Assembly (NCBI GenBank): GCA_051294375.1
Contig: CM119263.1
Span: 8,195,992 to 8,259,991 of the forward strand
Source of the DNA: Paraspadella gotoi
Lineage: Eukaryota; Chaetognatha
Direction of reading: 5' to 3'
Length of the DNA: 64,000 bases
A program made the translations under genes and the position numbers. Below are positions 23,290 through 33,495 of the stretch, piece after piece; positions within the stretch are counted from its first letter, which is position 1, and each line of letters begins with the position of its first letter. Under the pieces are notes generated by a model. It searched no databases, was not told the DNA's origin, and was given only the letters and a program-made list of their open reading frames with translations.

Positions 23290-23420
23290 TTTTTAATTTA
23301 ATGTTTTATCCAGTCCTCGGCCAGATAACAGGACAACCTTAATAACTATGCTTGGATCTTTTTTTATATAATTTTTTTTTCTTAGGGACACTGCCCTTTG
23401 TGCCCAGGCCCCTCGGCTTT

Positions 23421-23488
23421 GTGGAGGGAGTCTACCCCTATACACGCCCTTAATCGTGGAGGGAGTCTACCCCTATACACGCCCCTGG
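23421..23488. repeat. 35-bp tandem doublet
   Basis: GTGGAGGGAGTCTACCCC followed by TATACACGCCC occurs at 23421 and again at 23456. The same doublet is in copy 2 near 31787-31854. Confidence 0.85.
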
Positions 23489-23583
23489 ACGTGGAGTGTC
23501 GTGTTTCAAAATGAAACTAATTTTGAGGGAGAGTAGTTTATCGAGAAGGAAACTCCTGGGACTCGTGCTGGTTTATGATGCGA

Positions 23584-23795
23584 AAAGATAATGGGCAGGA
23601 TAGCGAAATAATAAAGGGCAGGATAGAGAAAAGATAAAGGGCGGGATAGAGAAATGATAAAGGGCAGGATAGAGAAAAGATAAAGGGCAGGATAAAGAAA
23701 TGCTAAAGGGCAGGATAGAGAAATGATAAAGGGCAGGATAGAGATAAGATAACGGGCAGGATAGAGAAATGCTAAAGGGCAGGATAGAGAAGATG
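23584..23795. repeat. 23-bp minisatellite, about nine copies
   Basis: The unit begins GATAAAGGGCAGGATAGAGA and ends AAT. Variants alternate GATAAAG and GCTAAAG starts. It is contiguous with no unique spacers, so it is not a CRISPR array. Confidence 0.92.
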
Positions 23796-24017
23796 GAGAC
23801 TATTAAAGAGGGAAGATATTTTTACGATGAAGAATGATGGGGATGGATAGGGAAAGGAAATAATTGGAGGGGTCGGGGTGGAAGGAGTTGGGTTCTTTTA
23901 TGGAACGAGACACTCGGCGCCCTTGCATTCGGAGATTTTTATCACACGCATTAAAATCAGGGGCTGCGTAAAATTGTTTTCGGGACCCGTTGCTTCTTCG
24001 TCTAGACACTGCGTGTT

Positions 24018-24018
<1 letters not shown>

Positions 24019-24085
<67 letters not shown>

Positions 24086-24105
24086 TCTCTCTCTCTCTCT
24101 CTCTT
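24019..24105. repeat. (CT)n microsatellite
   Basis: About 30 CT units, then TCTCCTCTCT interruptions. Copy 2 counterpart at 32431-32513. Confidence 0.95.
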
Positions 24106-24318
24106 TCCTTTTTTTTTTCCAACTGGGTCTTTTGTTGTTTTATCGTCTGTAATCTTCTCTTTTTCTATACTAATCACCTCTCTATGCCTCTCTATTTCAT
24201 TCGGGTCTCAGCCTCGAAAAAAGAAGACTCCTCGACAGAGAAACATCTCGGCCGTAGTGGCATTTGCGCTCTGGTGCTGTTTATTATTTACTGGGGAATA
24301 TCTAACTCTATTAGAGGC

Positions 24319-24509
24319 NNNNNNNNNNNNNNNNNNNNNNNNNNNNNNNNNNNNNNNNNNNNNNNNNNNNNNNNNNNNNNNNNNNNNNNNNNNNNNNNNN
24401 NNNNNNNNNNNNNNNNNNNNNNNNNNNNNNNNNNNNNNNNNNNNNNNNNNNNNNNNNNNNNNNNNNNNNNNNNNNNNNNNNNNNNNNNNNNNNNNNNNNN
24501 NNNNNNNNN
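24319..24509. other. assembly gap, 191 N
   Basis: Copy 2 shows the content at about 32725-32838: CT microsatellite plus a short unique CCATCTTAATTCGAAGCTGC. Confidence 1.
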
Positions 24510-24703
24510 TATCTCAGCAAACGACGTTTTATCTCCATTTTCGTTTTGTTTGTTTATTTGTTTTATCGCATCGAAAATAGTGTCGGCAGGATATCACTCT
24601 TCTCACCTGGGAGCCGATATCACCAGCTCTGTTTTCCTTTGCTTGGGTTCTGTTGTGTGCTTGACGTAGCAGAGAGAGAGTGAGAGAGAGAGACAATGAG
24701 AGA

Positions 24704-24885
24704 NNNNNNNNNNNNNNNNNNNNNNNNNNNNNNNNNNNNNNNNNNNNNNNNNNNNNNNNNNNNNNNNNNNNNNNNNNNNNNNNNNNNNNNNNNNNNNNNN
24801 NNNNNNNNNNNNNNNNNNNNNNNNNNNNNNNNNNNNNNNNNNNNNNNNNNNNNNNNNNNNNNNNNNNNNNNNNNNNNNNNNNNNN
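24704..24885. other. assembly gap, 182 N
   Basis: Copy 2 shows about 90 bases here (33030-33118): a GA microsatellite and a short unique TCGTTTTTATATAGTAGTTA. Confidence 1.
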
Positions 24886-25077
24886 AAAAAAAAACTTATA
24901 AGAAATAAATCCAAGACTTCACATGAAGGTTAGTTTTTTAAAATGATATTTCCTATGTAAAAAACAATAGAGAGTCTCCATGATTTCCGGAATCGACCAT
25001 TGAGACGTAGTTACATCCGCCACTTCCCGTATATGATTGTCCGGAGGGAAAGTTCTTGCTTTGAGAAGGAACGTGAG

Positions 25078-25180
25078 AGAAGAGAAGTGAAGTGAAGTGA
25101 AGAGAAGAGAAGAGAAGAGAAGAGAAGAGAAGAGAAGAGAAGAGAAGAGAAGAGAAGAGAAGAGAAGAGAAGAGAAGAGA
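25078..25180. repeat. (AGAGA)n pentanucleotide array
   Basis: AGTGA units, then about 18 AGAGA units. Copy 2 (33310-33495) is longer, with GAGAGTAG interruptions. Confidence 0.93.
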
Positions 25181-25920
25181 ATTGAAGAGGCCACATAAAA
25201 GAAAAAAAATTGGTTAGGGAGAACAGAAAAAGAAAAAAAAACTATTTCTAAAGCGAGGACTGCCCTTCACCCTTCCTCTCCTTTTAACCGCGCTGTGTGA
25301 GAAAAGGATCTCTTCGTCTCTGTCTCTGTCTGACTCTCTTCGTCCGATGTCCTCTAGGTTTCGTCCCCGAGAGCGAGAGTCTACATCCTGTCGAACGACC
25401 TGAGGCGATTAAGAAAAATCATCTCCTTGGAAGGTCGCAGATGTTTTCCCCGTCGGTTATCATCTGTTTCATCGACTCGAATCATCTTCTTCATCTGTCT
25501 TATTCATTCCGCATCATGGTCGTCAATATATCGGTCTTTCTGCTTTCTAGCCTTCTGCTTAAATATCACAAGATAACGATTATCGGTATATACTGTATCG
25601 AGTCATCTTTGTTGATGTTAATCGTTCGTTAGCTATGTAGTTAGTCGTTCAATCTATAAATAATAATCCGTTATCGCCCGTTGCTGATTCGACTTTTTTG
25701 GGGGGGGCCAACTCGATTTTTTGTATTAAAATATATAAGTTATAACAACGAAGCCGCGAAAGGAGATTTAAAAGGGAGGGTGAGTTATTTTTGTATTTTC
25801 GCAGCCTATAAACGGAAAGGCGTTGATGTCCATCGTGAACATAAATTTTCTCTCTTTTTTTTTTCTCTCCTGCCAAAATTATTCAAATTTTTCAGACTTC
25901 ACCTGGTCGTAAACGTTATT
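25181..25920. other. unique part of duplicated locus, no supported gene
   Basis: Single-copy sequence between repeats. The 111-codon plus-strand frame at 25297-25632 is broken in copy 2 (33620-33960) by several indels and resembles no family I know. Confidence 0.55.
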
Positions 25921-25921
25921 T

Positions 25922-25957
<36 letters not shown>

Positions 25958-26147
25958 NNNNNNNNNNNNNNNNNNNNNNNNNNNNNNNNNNNNNNNNNNN
26001 NNNNNNNNNNNNNNNNNNNNNNNNNNNNNNNNNNNNNNNNNNNNNNNNNNNNNNNNNNNNNNNNNNNNNNNNNNNNNNNNNNNNNNNNNNNNNNNNNNNN
26101 NNNNNNNNNNNNNNNNNNNNNNNNNNNNNNNNNNNNNNNNNNNNNNN
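25958..26147. other. assembly gap, 190 N
   Basis: Copy 2 resolves it at about 34254-34470: the end of the CT tract, a C-rich unique stretch (CCTCATTAACTCTTCC, GGCGATGGGCGTTCCCC) and the start of a GTC array. Confidence 1.

Positions 26148-26179
<32 letters not shown>
26148..26179. repeat. (CGT)n microsatellite
   Basis: About 11 CGT units leaving the gap. A GACGACGAGGACGACGATGA tract follows at 26211. Confidence 0.93.
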
Positions 26180-26182
<3 letters not shown>

Positions 26183-26479
26183 TCAACGTCATTATTTACG
26201 CCATAAATTCGACGACGACGAGGACGACGATGATGAAGATGATAATCCAGTTAATGGTAATGGTGATAATTGTCACTGTTTAAATGGTGAGCGTCTTAAT
26301 CGAGTCACTAATTAACCCAAAAAAAAAGTGAAAAAAGAAGTCCAATAAGTTGACGTCCCAATGCTGCTATTTTGCAAGAAGATCGAGGTATTTATTTTGC
26401 TCCTCCAAAATCATTACTATTTTTGTGAGCTATATGTAGTCGGGCATGGCAAAGTTCACCCCGCCTCTTAGCATGACAC

Positions 26480-26720
26480 CTTCAGTCGTGACCCGGTGGC
26501 TCATTGACTAAAGCCATCAGCTCATGACCACTAGGTACCGGGTGCAATCCCAACCCGGTACCTACTCTGTGGGAAGCGTGAGGACGGCCGTAAGCCGCCT
26601 TGGGGGCGTGGAAAACCCTCAAGACTGTTTCCAAGCCCAGGACCCGTTCCATAGCTGCTAGAGGGGGTTATAGAAGTTACGGATAGTCATCTTCATCCCA
26701 CTTAGCGCCTTATCCACATA
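26480..26720 (+). mobile_element. tRNA-derived SINE, copy 1
   Basis: Seen: TGGCTCATTGA at 26497 fits a Pol III A box, and GGGTGCAATCC at 26540 fits a B box. Their spacing of 43 bases is close to that in tRNAs. If the A box is set at tRNA position 8, GGCT/AGCC form a D stem, and the anticodon loop CTCATGA has T33 and the anticodon CAT, as in tRNA-Met. The anticodon stem and T stem are degraded, which argues against a functional tRNA. Downstream is a GC-rich body with GGACGGCCGTAAGCCGCC and GGGGGCGTGGAAAACC, then a T-rich tail region. Known: a tRNA-like head plus an unrelated body is the SINE layout. The exact 3' end and target-site duplications are not clear. Confidence 0.6.
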
Positions 26721-27200
26721 TATTTGAGTTTAATCACTTTCTCTTTTTTTTATTAATCATTTTATTCTCCTCACCCTTTTTTGTGAGAAACCAAACGCTC
26801 GAATAAACTTTTCCTTTTATTCTTCAGACTTATTCCTTCCTCCGTTAAAATTTCTTTCGTTTCCTCACAAATTCTTTCACATTTTTTTTTCCGGACATAA
26901 AGAACTTTTTCCGTCTTTTTCCCATCGCGAGCGAAAAAAATGTTAATCCGAATCTAATCTGTTTTGTCGAATAAAGAAAAAGAAAAAGAACTAAAAGCGT
27001 GGAATGCCTAAACAAAACCCTTGACCCCGAGACGTGACGTCGAGAAGTTACCTATTTTGTTTTCGTCGCTTCTCCTCGAGATGGATTCATGTATCATTCT
27101 CGGGGGTCTCTATCGTCTCTCTCCAGATCTTTCTCACACGGACCGTAGATCGATGGAGCGAGACGGATCTCTCTCAGGAATCTACTCCGCCACCTCGATG
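26721..27200. other. unique T-rich DNA, no gene seen
   Basis: Single-copy in each copy of the duplicated locus. AAAGAAAAAGAAAAAGAAC at 26973 is the only low-complexity stretch. Confidence 0.55.
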
Positions 27201-27204
27201 ATTA

Positions 27205-27237
27205 GTGCGTCTTTCTCTCTCTCTCTGCGTCTCTCCT

Positions 27238-27281
<44 letters not shown>

Positions 27282-27440
27282 CTCCTCATGCTCTCTCTCT
27301 CTCTCCTCTTCTCCACGTCCGTCTCATCTCGTCTCTTTCTATCATCTCTTCTCATCCTGTACTCTCTACCTCCTACTACGTCTCTCTCTCTCTCCGAGTC
27401 GTCTCTGACACTGACTCTCTCATCTCAAGTCTCTCTCTTC
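27205..27440. repeat. imperfect (CT)n region
   Basis: CT units interrupted by CGTC, CATG, CTAC and other words. Copy 2 has a much cleaner CT tract here (35395-35485), so this part differs between copies. Confidence 0.8.
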
Positions 27441-27516
27441 TCTCCCACACAAACGCCCCACAGCCGTGGGGCCTTTTGTTTTTTTTCGTCTTGTTTTCGT
27501 CTGGTCACCTGCGGAG

Positions 27517-27708
27517 GCATCACGTGATCGGCGTCCAAACGCTCTCTCGATCTCCGGACCCTCTAGCGGACGACGACGACCCCGACGATGCTGACCGCTT
27601 CGTCGAAACCGCTAATCTCTCCCTTCGGCGACGCCGATCCATTTGCCAAGCGAGTTTACGTCGAGGCGGCGGCCGACGCCGGTGGCCGACGCCGGCGGGC
27701 GATTCCAG
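27517..27708 (+). CDS. possible internal exon, Asp-rich, frame broken in this copy
   Basis: GC-rich block (about 192 bases) preceded by a pyrimidine tract and AG, and ended by CCAG followed by GTTAAT, a possible but weak donor. The frame reads GVQTLSRSPDPLADDDD, PDDADRFVE, then shifts after 27613 relative to the other copy, which continues NANSPFGDADPFAKRV. Third codon positions favour C/G (about 63 percent in the copy 2 frame). This copy keeps a TTTACGTCGAGGCGGCGGCC segment that the other copy shortens by two bases, so neither copy has one intact frame. I recognise no domain. It could be a real exon damaged by sequence errors, or GAC-repeat-derived DNA without a gene. Confidence 0.3.
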
Positions 27709-27782
27709 GTTAATGGACGCCGGAGAGAAAAGTCATAAATCATCTCGGCGTCGATCTTCGACGATCATCGCCCTCATATGTG

Positions 27783-27807
27783 NNNNNNNNNNNNNNNNNN
27801 NNNNNNN
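27783..27807. other. assembly gap, exactly 25 N
   Basis: Homology to copy 2 stops here and resumes only at 29343. Confidence 1.
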
Positions 27808-29342
27808 TCCCACATTCCGCAAACCACACTATCTCCTCTTTTGCATGTTTGCGTATTGGACCAAATCCTTTGGACAGTCATGATAGCATGTGATTTACCG
27901 TAACAGGCCTATAGTTCAACACTATTGTTATGTCGGTTATAATAGAAATTTTAGTCCTTCAGCTATCATGTTCCTATCTTGCTTTTCTCTGTTTTTAGCA
28001 GTACAAGGTGACTTTAACATGTTTCACTGTTGGTTGATTCGTGATTGTCTCTGATTGGCCAGACGTAGTAGCTGCCCCTGGAGAGTTAACCTTCGCTCCT
28101 TCAGTTTCTCTACTATGTCGTCTGTTCAAAATATCTTTGTCAACTCCCCGAATTACAATTATTTGAGGGTCATTGATTTAGAGGACGGAAGACGGTGGTG
28201 TATGTAAACTGATATTTAAACTTTTGTCCCAATTTTCGGTTTAAGAAACGAGTTTAAAAGCCGCGTCATCTTTTCAAGCAAAAAGCAAATCTCCTTCCTT
28301 TGAGCACTTTTATTTCATCAATGTTAGAATTGCCTTTATAAGACTTGCTGTATTACCTCAGCTAGTTCTTTACGGCTGCGTGATCACTTCCGGGGCCCAG
28401 AGTATTGCGCTAGATATTGAACAGCCCATGACGTGATTTGCGTTGTCTTCAGTCTCTACCTCCGAGTTCCAGTTTTTCTGACCGGAATTGGCGTTTTTGG
28501 GCTTTTGCTTGCATTCGAGTTTGGAGACACCATCAGGTCGTCTAGTTACGTTTACGATGTCCAGTTTCAGAGTCTGGTGTGTCTTCTGTATTTCACACTT
28601 CACTTTTCTTTAACAGTTTTTAACAGTTGCTGATCAATTTTTAGTGCGGCTTAATTTCTTCGTCGAGATTACTTATATGTTCTTCAACCTTCAATTCCAG
28701 GTCAGCTTGTTTTGTGATTCGTTTTTTCTGACTGATTTGCCCGTGCGCGAAGCGTAGTCCGTGTGAATTACCTGATTTATTTTTGTGCTGGCAATTCCCA
28801 TGGCGGTCCTCCGCTGGACTCACCGAACCTTACCGAACTGAGTCTACCCAAGATTTAACGCTGTTTTATTAATTTGTTTATTTTCTTCTTCTTAAAACGT
28901 AAAGTAGTTAGCTCTGAGAACATTCTTTCACCAGTCTGCATTACGGGTGCGATCTGTATTATTTGGCCTTCTGTTTGGATATGTAGTAGAAATCCGCCCT
29001 TTTGTCGTGGGGTGCGCAAGAGCCCACACAGTTTTTATCTTTTTTTTTTAATGTTTAATGTTTTCTTTTCCCAAGTCCAAGAGTTTTCGGCAATAAAATT
29101 CAGATAACTATTCGAGCGTGCGTCCAGGTTTTCCGATCGTTAGAGAGAGAGAGATGAGAGAGGACGAGAGAGATGAGAGAGAGGGATCCGAAGCAAGAGA
29201 GAAAGAGAGAGAAGTGTGCCCGAGACGCTGACATGCGAGACTCGCGGACTCAGTATGATCAGTAAGTTGTCAAACTGCGGTGTCGTTTCTTGGGAAGAGC
29301 TAAAAGAGAGGTGGAGAGGGAGGAGAGAGATGAGAAGAGACA
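27808..29342. other. 1.5-kb segment absent from copy 2, possible decayed retroelement
   Basis: Copy 2 has only a CT tract and about 40 unique bases at this point (35822-35967). The segment is complex DNA with many stops. One plus-strand stretch at 28323-28430 reads VRIAFIRLAVLPQLVLYGC, similar to the IRxxVLPxLLYGC segment that follows the reverse transcriptase domain in some LINEs, and FGLRNEFKSR lies upstream in another position. This is weak: no catalytic motif is visible. It is either an inserted decayed element or a wrong extension at the 25-N gap. Confidence 0.3.
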
Positions 29343-29527
29343 ACGATACGGAAGACGATGAAAGGGAAAAGACCGACGTTCTCGACGACGACAACGACGA
29401 CGACGACGAAGACAACGACAACGACTACAACGACGACGATCAGGCTAAAGATGAAACCAAAAAAATTGTAGAAAACGATGCAAAAGCAGACGACGCCGTT
29501 CCAAGAAGTCAACCATATTTGCACTGA
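29343..29527 (+). CDS. Asp-rich open frame, possible exon, copy 1
   Basis: The frame reads TEDDEREKTDVLDDDNDDDD, then EDNDNDYNDDDQAKDETKK, and ends AVPRSQPYLH before TGA. It is highly acidic with a mixed-charge tail. The non-repeat parts (EREKTDVL, QAKDETKK) are kept in copy 2, but a one-base indel near the end changes the C-terminus there. Because GAC repeats are common in non-coding DNA here, the acidic run may be only a transcribed or untranscribed microsatellite. No family recognised. Confidence 0.22.
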
Positions 29528-29574
29528 CTACAACTCTGCACTTAGTGAGGATTTAACGACAAAGATATTGACGG

Positions 29575-29584
29575 CGACGACGTG

Positions 29585-29628
<44 letters not shown>

Positions 29629-29630
29629 CG
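29575..29630. repeat. (GAC)n microsatellite
   Basis: GACGACGTG start, then about 16 GAC units. Copy 2 has the array split by CTAAGAG (36208-36268). Confidence 0.95.
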
Positions 29631-29880
29631 ACTAAAAGGACGACGACGACGTTGTTGACGACGTTGACGTCTGCTTTTGGAGCGGAACGTCACGCCCCCG
29701 TGGAGTTTTGGAATCAACTTTGACGAGGGTGGCAATCGAAGACTGTGAAAACGACTATGGCGACGACGATGGCAACTATTTTGACAATTTGGATGTCGAA
29801 TGCCGCTACTGAAATGGCAAAGCCAGTGTTTTAGTCGGGTGCCGTCACTGATATTTGTGTGAGAGCTCTCTCTCTCTCTC

Positions 29881-30003
29881 NNNNNNNNNNNNNNNNNNNN
29901 NNNNNNNNNNNNNNNNNNNNNNNNNNNNNNNNNNNNNNNNNNNNNNNNNNNNNNNNNNNNNNNNNNNNNNNNNNNNNNNNNNNNNNNNNNNNNNNNNNNN
30001 NNN
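29881..30003. other. assembly gap, 123 N
   Basis: Copy 2 shows about 60 bases of CT microsatellite here (36500-36563). Confidence 1.
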
Positions 30004-30109
30004 TCTGTCTGTCTCTTTCTCTCACTGCTCTAGTGGTTTTCATAGTCGTCGTCGTTACGCTTGTTGCCATGGAGAAAACTGGGTTGGGCTTTGGTTAGAT
30101 TTGTGGCTG

Positions 30110-30975
30110 AGGAGAAACGAGAGAAAAATGGAAAGAGAAAGAGAAAAAGAAAAGAAAAAAAGAAAAAAGAAAAAGAAAATAGAAAAAGAAAAAGAAGATT
30201 GAGGAAAAGGGAAGATTTAACGGAAACAGTGAGCCCGAGCTGTTGTTGCTGATTCAGTGAGGTACAGTGAGAGGCGAAAGTTTTAAAACGGTGGTTCTGG
30301 GATATACGCATTCACTGTGAATGTTACTTATGAACAGACATTGGTTTTCTTACAGTTTTTGACAAGTTTGAGAGGTTTGTTTTTTGAGCTTGAAAAATTA
30401 ATACGCTTGAGCAAAGTTCACTTTAGTGTAAAAAACAATTATTATTAACTAAAAATACTTTTAAAAAAATATTAACTCTAAAGTGAGAAATAAAAAAGAG
30501 ACGGTAAGAGAGAGAGAAAAAAAATGAGCAGAGAACGAGTTAATGAAGAGGCAAAGTGTAAAAGGACGGGGAGAAAATGAAAAGGGCGAACGAAAAGAGA
30601 TGAGGAAAGGAAAGGACTGTATTTCGTCGAAAACCCTTTTCCCTCTGCTCAAAGTCAAAAGGGAAAAGAAAAAAAAAGGAAAAAAAAAAAGAAAAAGCGA
30701 ATCGCCCAAAGGAAAAGATTCGGCGGAAGGAATGAGTTAAAACAGGAAAAGAAAAAAAAAAGAAGGAAAAAAAAATGAAAGGGGGGGACCTGGGGGGGAA
30801 AACGAAGATTCGAGCTTTTTAAAAAAGAAAAAGAAAAAGAAAAAAAGAGAAAAGAAAAGAAAAGATTCTTCGCCTGCATTCGAGCTTAAACGCGCGAGCT
30901 GAACGGAGATTCAGTAAGAAGCTGGACGTCGGCACAGTCGACTGTTGACAGTCCGGGGAAGTTCACCCCGGTGAG
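30110..30975. other. purine-rich strand, no gene
   Basis: AAAGAAAAAG-type tracts at 30122-30200 and 30655-30860, with G runs near 30781 and 30793. The open frames on both strands (for example 30461-30709) are compositional. Confidence 0.7.
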
Positions 30976-30986
30976 GTCTCTCTCTC

Positions 30987-31080
<94 letters not shown>
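30976..31080. repeat. (CT)n microsatellite
   Basis: About 50 CT units with one TATC interruption. Copy 2 is shorter (37536-37602). Confidence 0.95.
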
Positions 31081-31081
<1 letters not shown>

Positions 31082-31612
31082 ATCTTTATAATACTGTTTC
31101 GCTATACCGCTCCTCTTTTTCTATCTTTCCCTCACTCTCTCTCGCATGCAAATTTATTTGAGTTTAGAATTTTCTTATGTAGATCCAGGGATCTGTTTGG
31201 AGCGGCGTCCTTTCCCTTCCTCTCTCTTTCCTCTGATCTCTCTCTCCCACTTTCGAGGAAGTCAGCGTCTTTCCCCGTCACTCCCTCAATTTTTATGGAC
31301 AAATTTGTCATATTTCCCTGTCATTGTCAAATGTCAAATTTCGTTAAATTTTAAATTTTTTTAATTATCTTATCTTTCTTCATTCCTAGCTTTTCTTATC
31401 GGTCTTCTACTCTTCTTTAATAACTCACTTCTCTTTCCTCATTCTCCTCTCCTTATTCTCTTTTCCTTTCTCTTCCCCCTTTTTATTTTCCTTCTCTGAT
31501 CTCTACCCATTTTTTCTCCCCTAAGCGAGGATTTGTTCCTTTTCCTCGCAGCCCTCTACTTTATTCCGCTCTATCCACTACCATTAAATATCCTCGTCTT
31601 CCATGAACTCTC
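31081..31612. other. unique pyrimidine-rich DNA, no gene seen
   Basis: T/C-rich single-copy sequence, collinear with 37603-38125 in copy 2. Confidence 0.6.
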
Positions 31613-31629
31613 TCTCTCTCTCTCTCTCT

Positions 31630-31654
31630 NNNNNNNNNNNNNNNNNNNNNNNNN
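31630..31654. other. assembly gap, exactly 25 N
   Basis: Separates the end of copy 1 from the start of copy 2 of the large duplication. Confidence 1.
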
Positions 31655-31929
31655 TTTTTAAATTTAATGTTTTATCCAGTCCTCGGCCAGATAACAGGAC
31701 ACCTTAATAACTATGCTTGGATCTTTTTTATATAATTTTTTTTCTTAGGGACCACTGCCTTGTGCCCAGGCCCCTCGGCTTTGGGAGGAGTCTACCCCTA
31801 TACACGCCCTTAATCGTGGAGGGAGTCTACCCTATACACGCCCCTGGACGTGGAGGTCGTGTTTCAAAATGAAACTAATTTTGAGGAAGTAGTTTATCGA
31901 GAGGAAATCCTGGGACTCGTTGCTGGTTT

Positions 31930-32210
31930 ATGATGCGAAAGATAATGGCAGGATAGCGAAATAATAAGGGCAGGATAGAGAAAAGATAAAGGGGGATAGA
32001 GAAATGATAAAGGGCAGATAGAGAAAAGATAAAGGGCAGGATAAAGAAATGCTAAAGGGCAGGATAGAGAAATGATAAAGGGCAGGATAGAGAAAAAGAT
32101 AAAGGGCAGGATAAAGAAATGCTAAAGGCAGGATAGAGAAATGATAAAGGGCAGGATAGAGATAGATAACGTCAGGATAGAGAAATGCTAAAGGACAGGA
32201 TAGAGAAGAT
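31930..32210. repeat. 23-bp minisatellite, copy 2, about 11 units
   Basis: Same unit as 23584-23795, with a few lost bases (GATAAAGGGGGATAGAG) and about two extra units. Confidence 0.9.
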
Positions 32211-32428
32211 GGAGACTATTAAAGAGGGAAGATTTTTTACGTATGAAGAATGATGGGGATGGATAGGGAAAGGAAATAATTGAGGGGTCGGGGTGAAGGA
32301 GTTGGGTCTTTTATGGAACGAGACACTCGCGCCCTTCCATCGGAGATTTTTATCACACGCATTAAAATCAGGGGCTGCGTAAAATTGTTTTCGGATCCGT
32401 TGCTTCTTCGTCTAGACACTGCGTGTTG

Positions 32429-32430
<2 letters not shown>

Positions 32431-32494
<64 letters not shown>

Positions 32495-32513
32495 TCTCTC
32501 TCTCTCTCTCTCT
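32431..32513. repeat. (CT)n microsatellite
   Basis: Counterpart of 24019-24105. Confidence 0.95.
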
Positions 32514-32721
32514 TTCCTTTTTTTTTTCCAACTGGGTCTTTTGTTGTTTTATCGTCTGTAATCTCTCTTTTTCTATACTAATCACCTCTCTATGCCTCTC
32601 TATTCATTCGGTCTCAGCCTCGAAAAAGAAGACTCCTGTGACAGAGAAAACATCTCGCCGTAGTGGCATTTGCGCTCTGGTGCTGTTTATTATTTACTGG
32701 GGAATATCTAACTCTATTAGA

Positions 32722-32724
<3 letters not shown>

Positions 32725-32784
<60 letters not shown>

Positions 32785-32818
32785 CTCTCTCTTTCTCTTT
32801 CTCTCTCTCTCTCTCTCC
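32725..32818. repeat. (CT)n microsatellite inside copy 1 gap
   Basis: CT units with TATCCT and TTTCTCTTTC interruptions. Fills the gap at 24319-24509. Confidence 0.95.
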
Positions 32819-33000
32819 ATCTTAATTCGAAGCTGCACTATCTCAGCAAACGACGTTTTATCTCCATTTTCGTTTTGTTTGTTTATTGTTTTATCGCATC
32901 GAAAATAGTGTCGGCAGGATATCACTCTTCTCACCTGGGGCCGATATCACCAGCTCTGTTTTCCTTTGCTTGGGTTCTGTTGTGTGCTTGACGTAGCATA

Positions 33001-33021
33001 GAGAGAGTGAGAGAGAGAGAC

Positions 33022-33096
<75 letters not shown>
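33001..33096. repeat. (GA)n microsatellite inside copy 1 gap
   Basis: GA units with TGAG and GGAG interruptions. Fills the gap at 24704-24885. Confidence 0.95.
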
Positions 33097-33097
<1 letters not shown>

Positions 33098-33309
33098 TTT
33101 TTATATAGTAGTTAAGGTAAAAAAAAACTTATAAGAAATAAATCCAAGACTTCACATGAAGGTAGTTTTTAAAATGATATTTCCTATGTAAAAAAAAATA
33201 GAGAGTCTCCATGATTTCCGGAATCGCACATTGAGACGTAGTTACATCCGCCACTACCCGTATATGATTGTCCGGAGGGAAAGTTCTTGCTTTGAGAAGG
33301 AACGTGAGA

Positions 33310-33495
33310 GAGAGAAGTGAAGTGAAGTGAAGAGAAGAGAAGAGAAGAGAAGAGAAGAGAGAGAGTAGAGAAGAGAAGAAAGAGAAGAGAGAGAAGAGAA
33401 GGGAAGTGAAGTGAAGAAGAGAAGAGAAGAGAAGAGAAGAGAAGAGAGAGTAGAGAAGAGAAGAGAGAGAAGAGAAGAGAAGAGAAGAGAAGAGA
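33310..33495. repeat. (AGAGA)n pentanucleotide array, copy 2
   Basis: Longer and more interrupted than 25078-25180, with an internal repeat of the AAGTGAAGTGAAG start. Confidence 0.9.

Larger units (their letters stand above)
23290..31629. repeat. large direct duplication, copy 1
   Basis: About 8.3 kb collinear with 31655-38140. Anchors: TTTTATCCAGTCCTCGGCCA (23300/31670), the SINE (26480/34773), ATACGGAAGACGATGAAA (29346/35971), and GAGGATTTGTTCC near the right end. It contains four long N gaps in simple repeats, a 25-N gap and 1.5 kb of DNA (27808-29342) not found in copy 2. Confidence 0.95.

Noticed and set aside
23584-23795. CRISPR-like array
   Set aside because: Units are contiguous 23-mers without unique spacers, in a eukaryotic context.
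23878-24669. 263-codon and similar long frames through CT/GA tracts and Ns
   Set aside because: They consist of Ser-Leu or Arg-Glu repeats and X residues; length comes from the microsatellite and the gap.
25297-25632. 111-codon frame in the duplicated locus
   Set aside because: Broken in the second copy by indels, no recognisable domain, T-rich composition.
26490-26562. Functional tRNA-Met gene
   Set aside because: The anticodon and T stems do not pair properly and a SINE-like body follows.
28020-28115. Minus-strand LINE C-terminal peptide
   Set aside because: Interrupted by a stop, only loosely similar, and on the strand opposite to the better plus-strand match.
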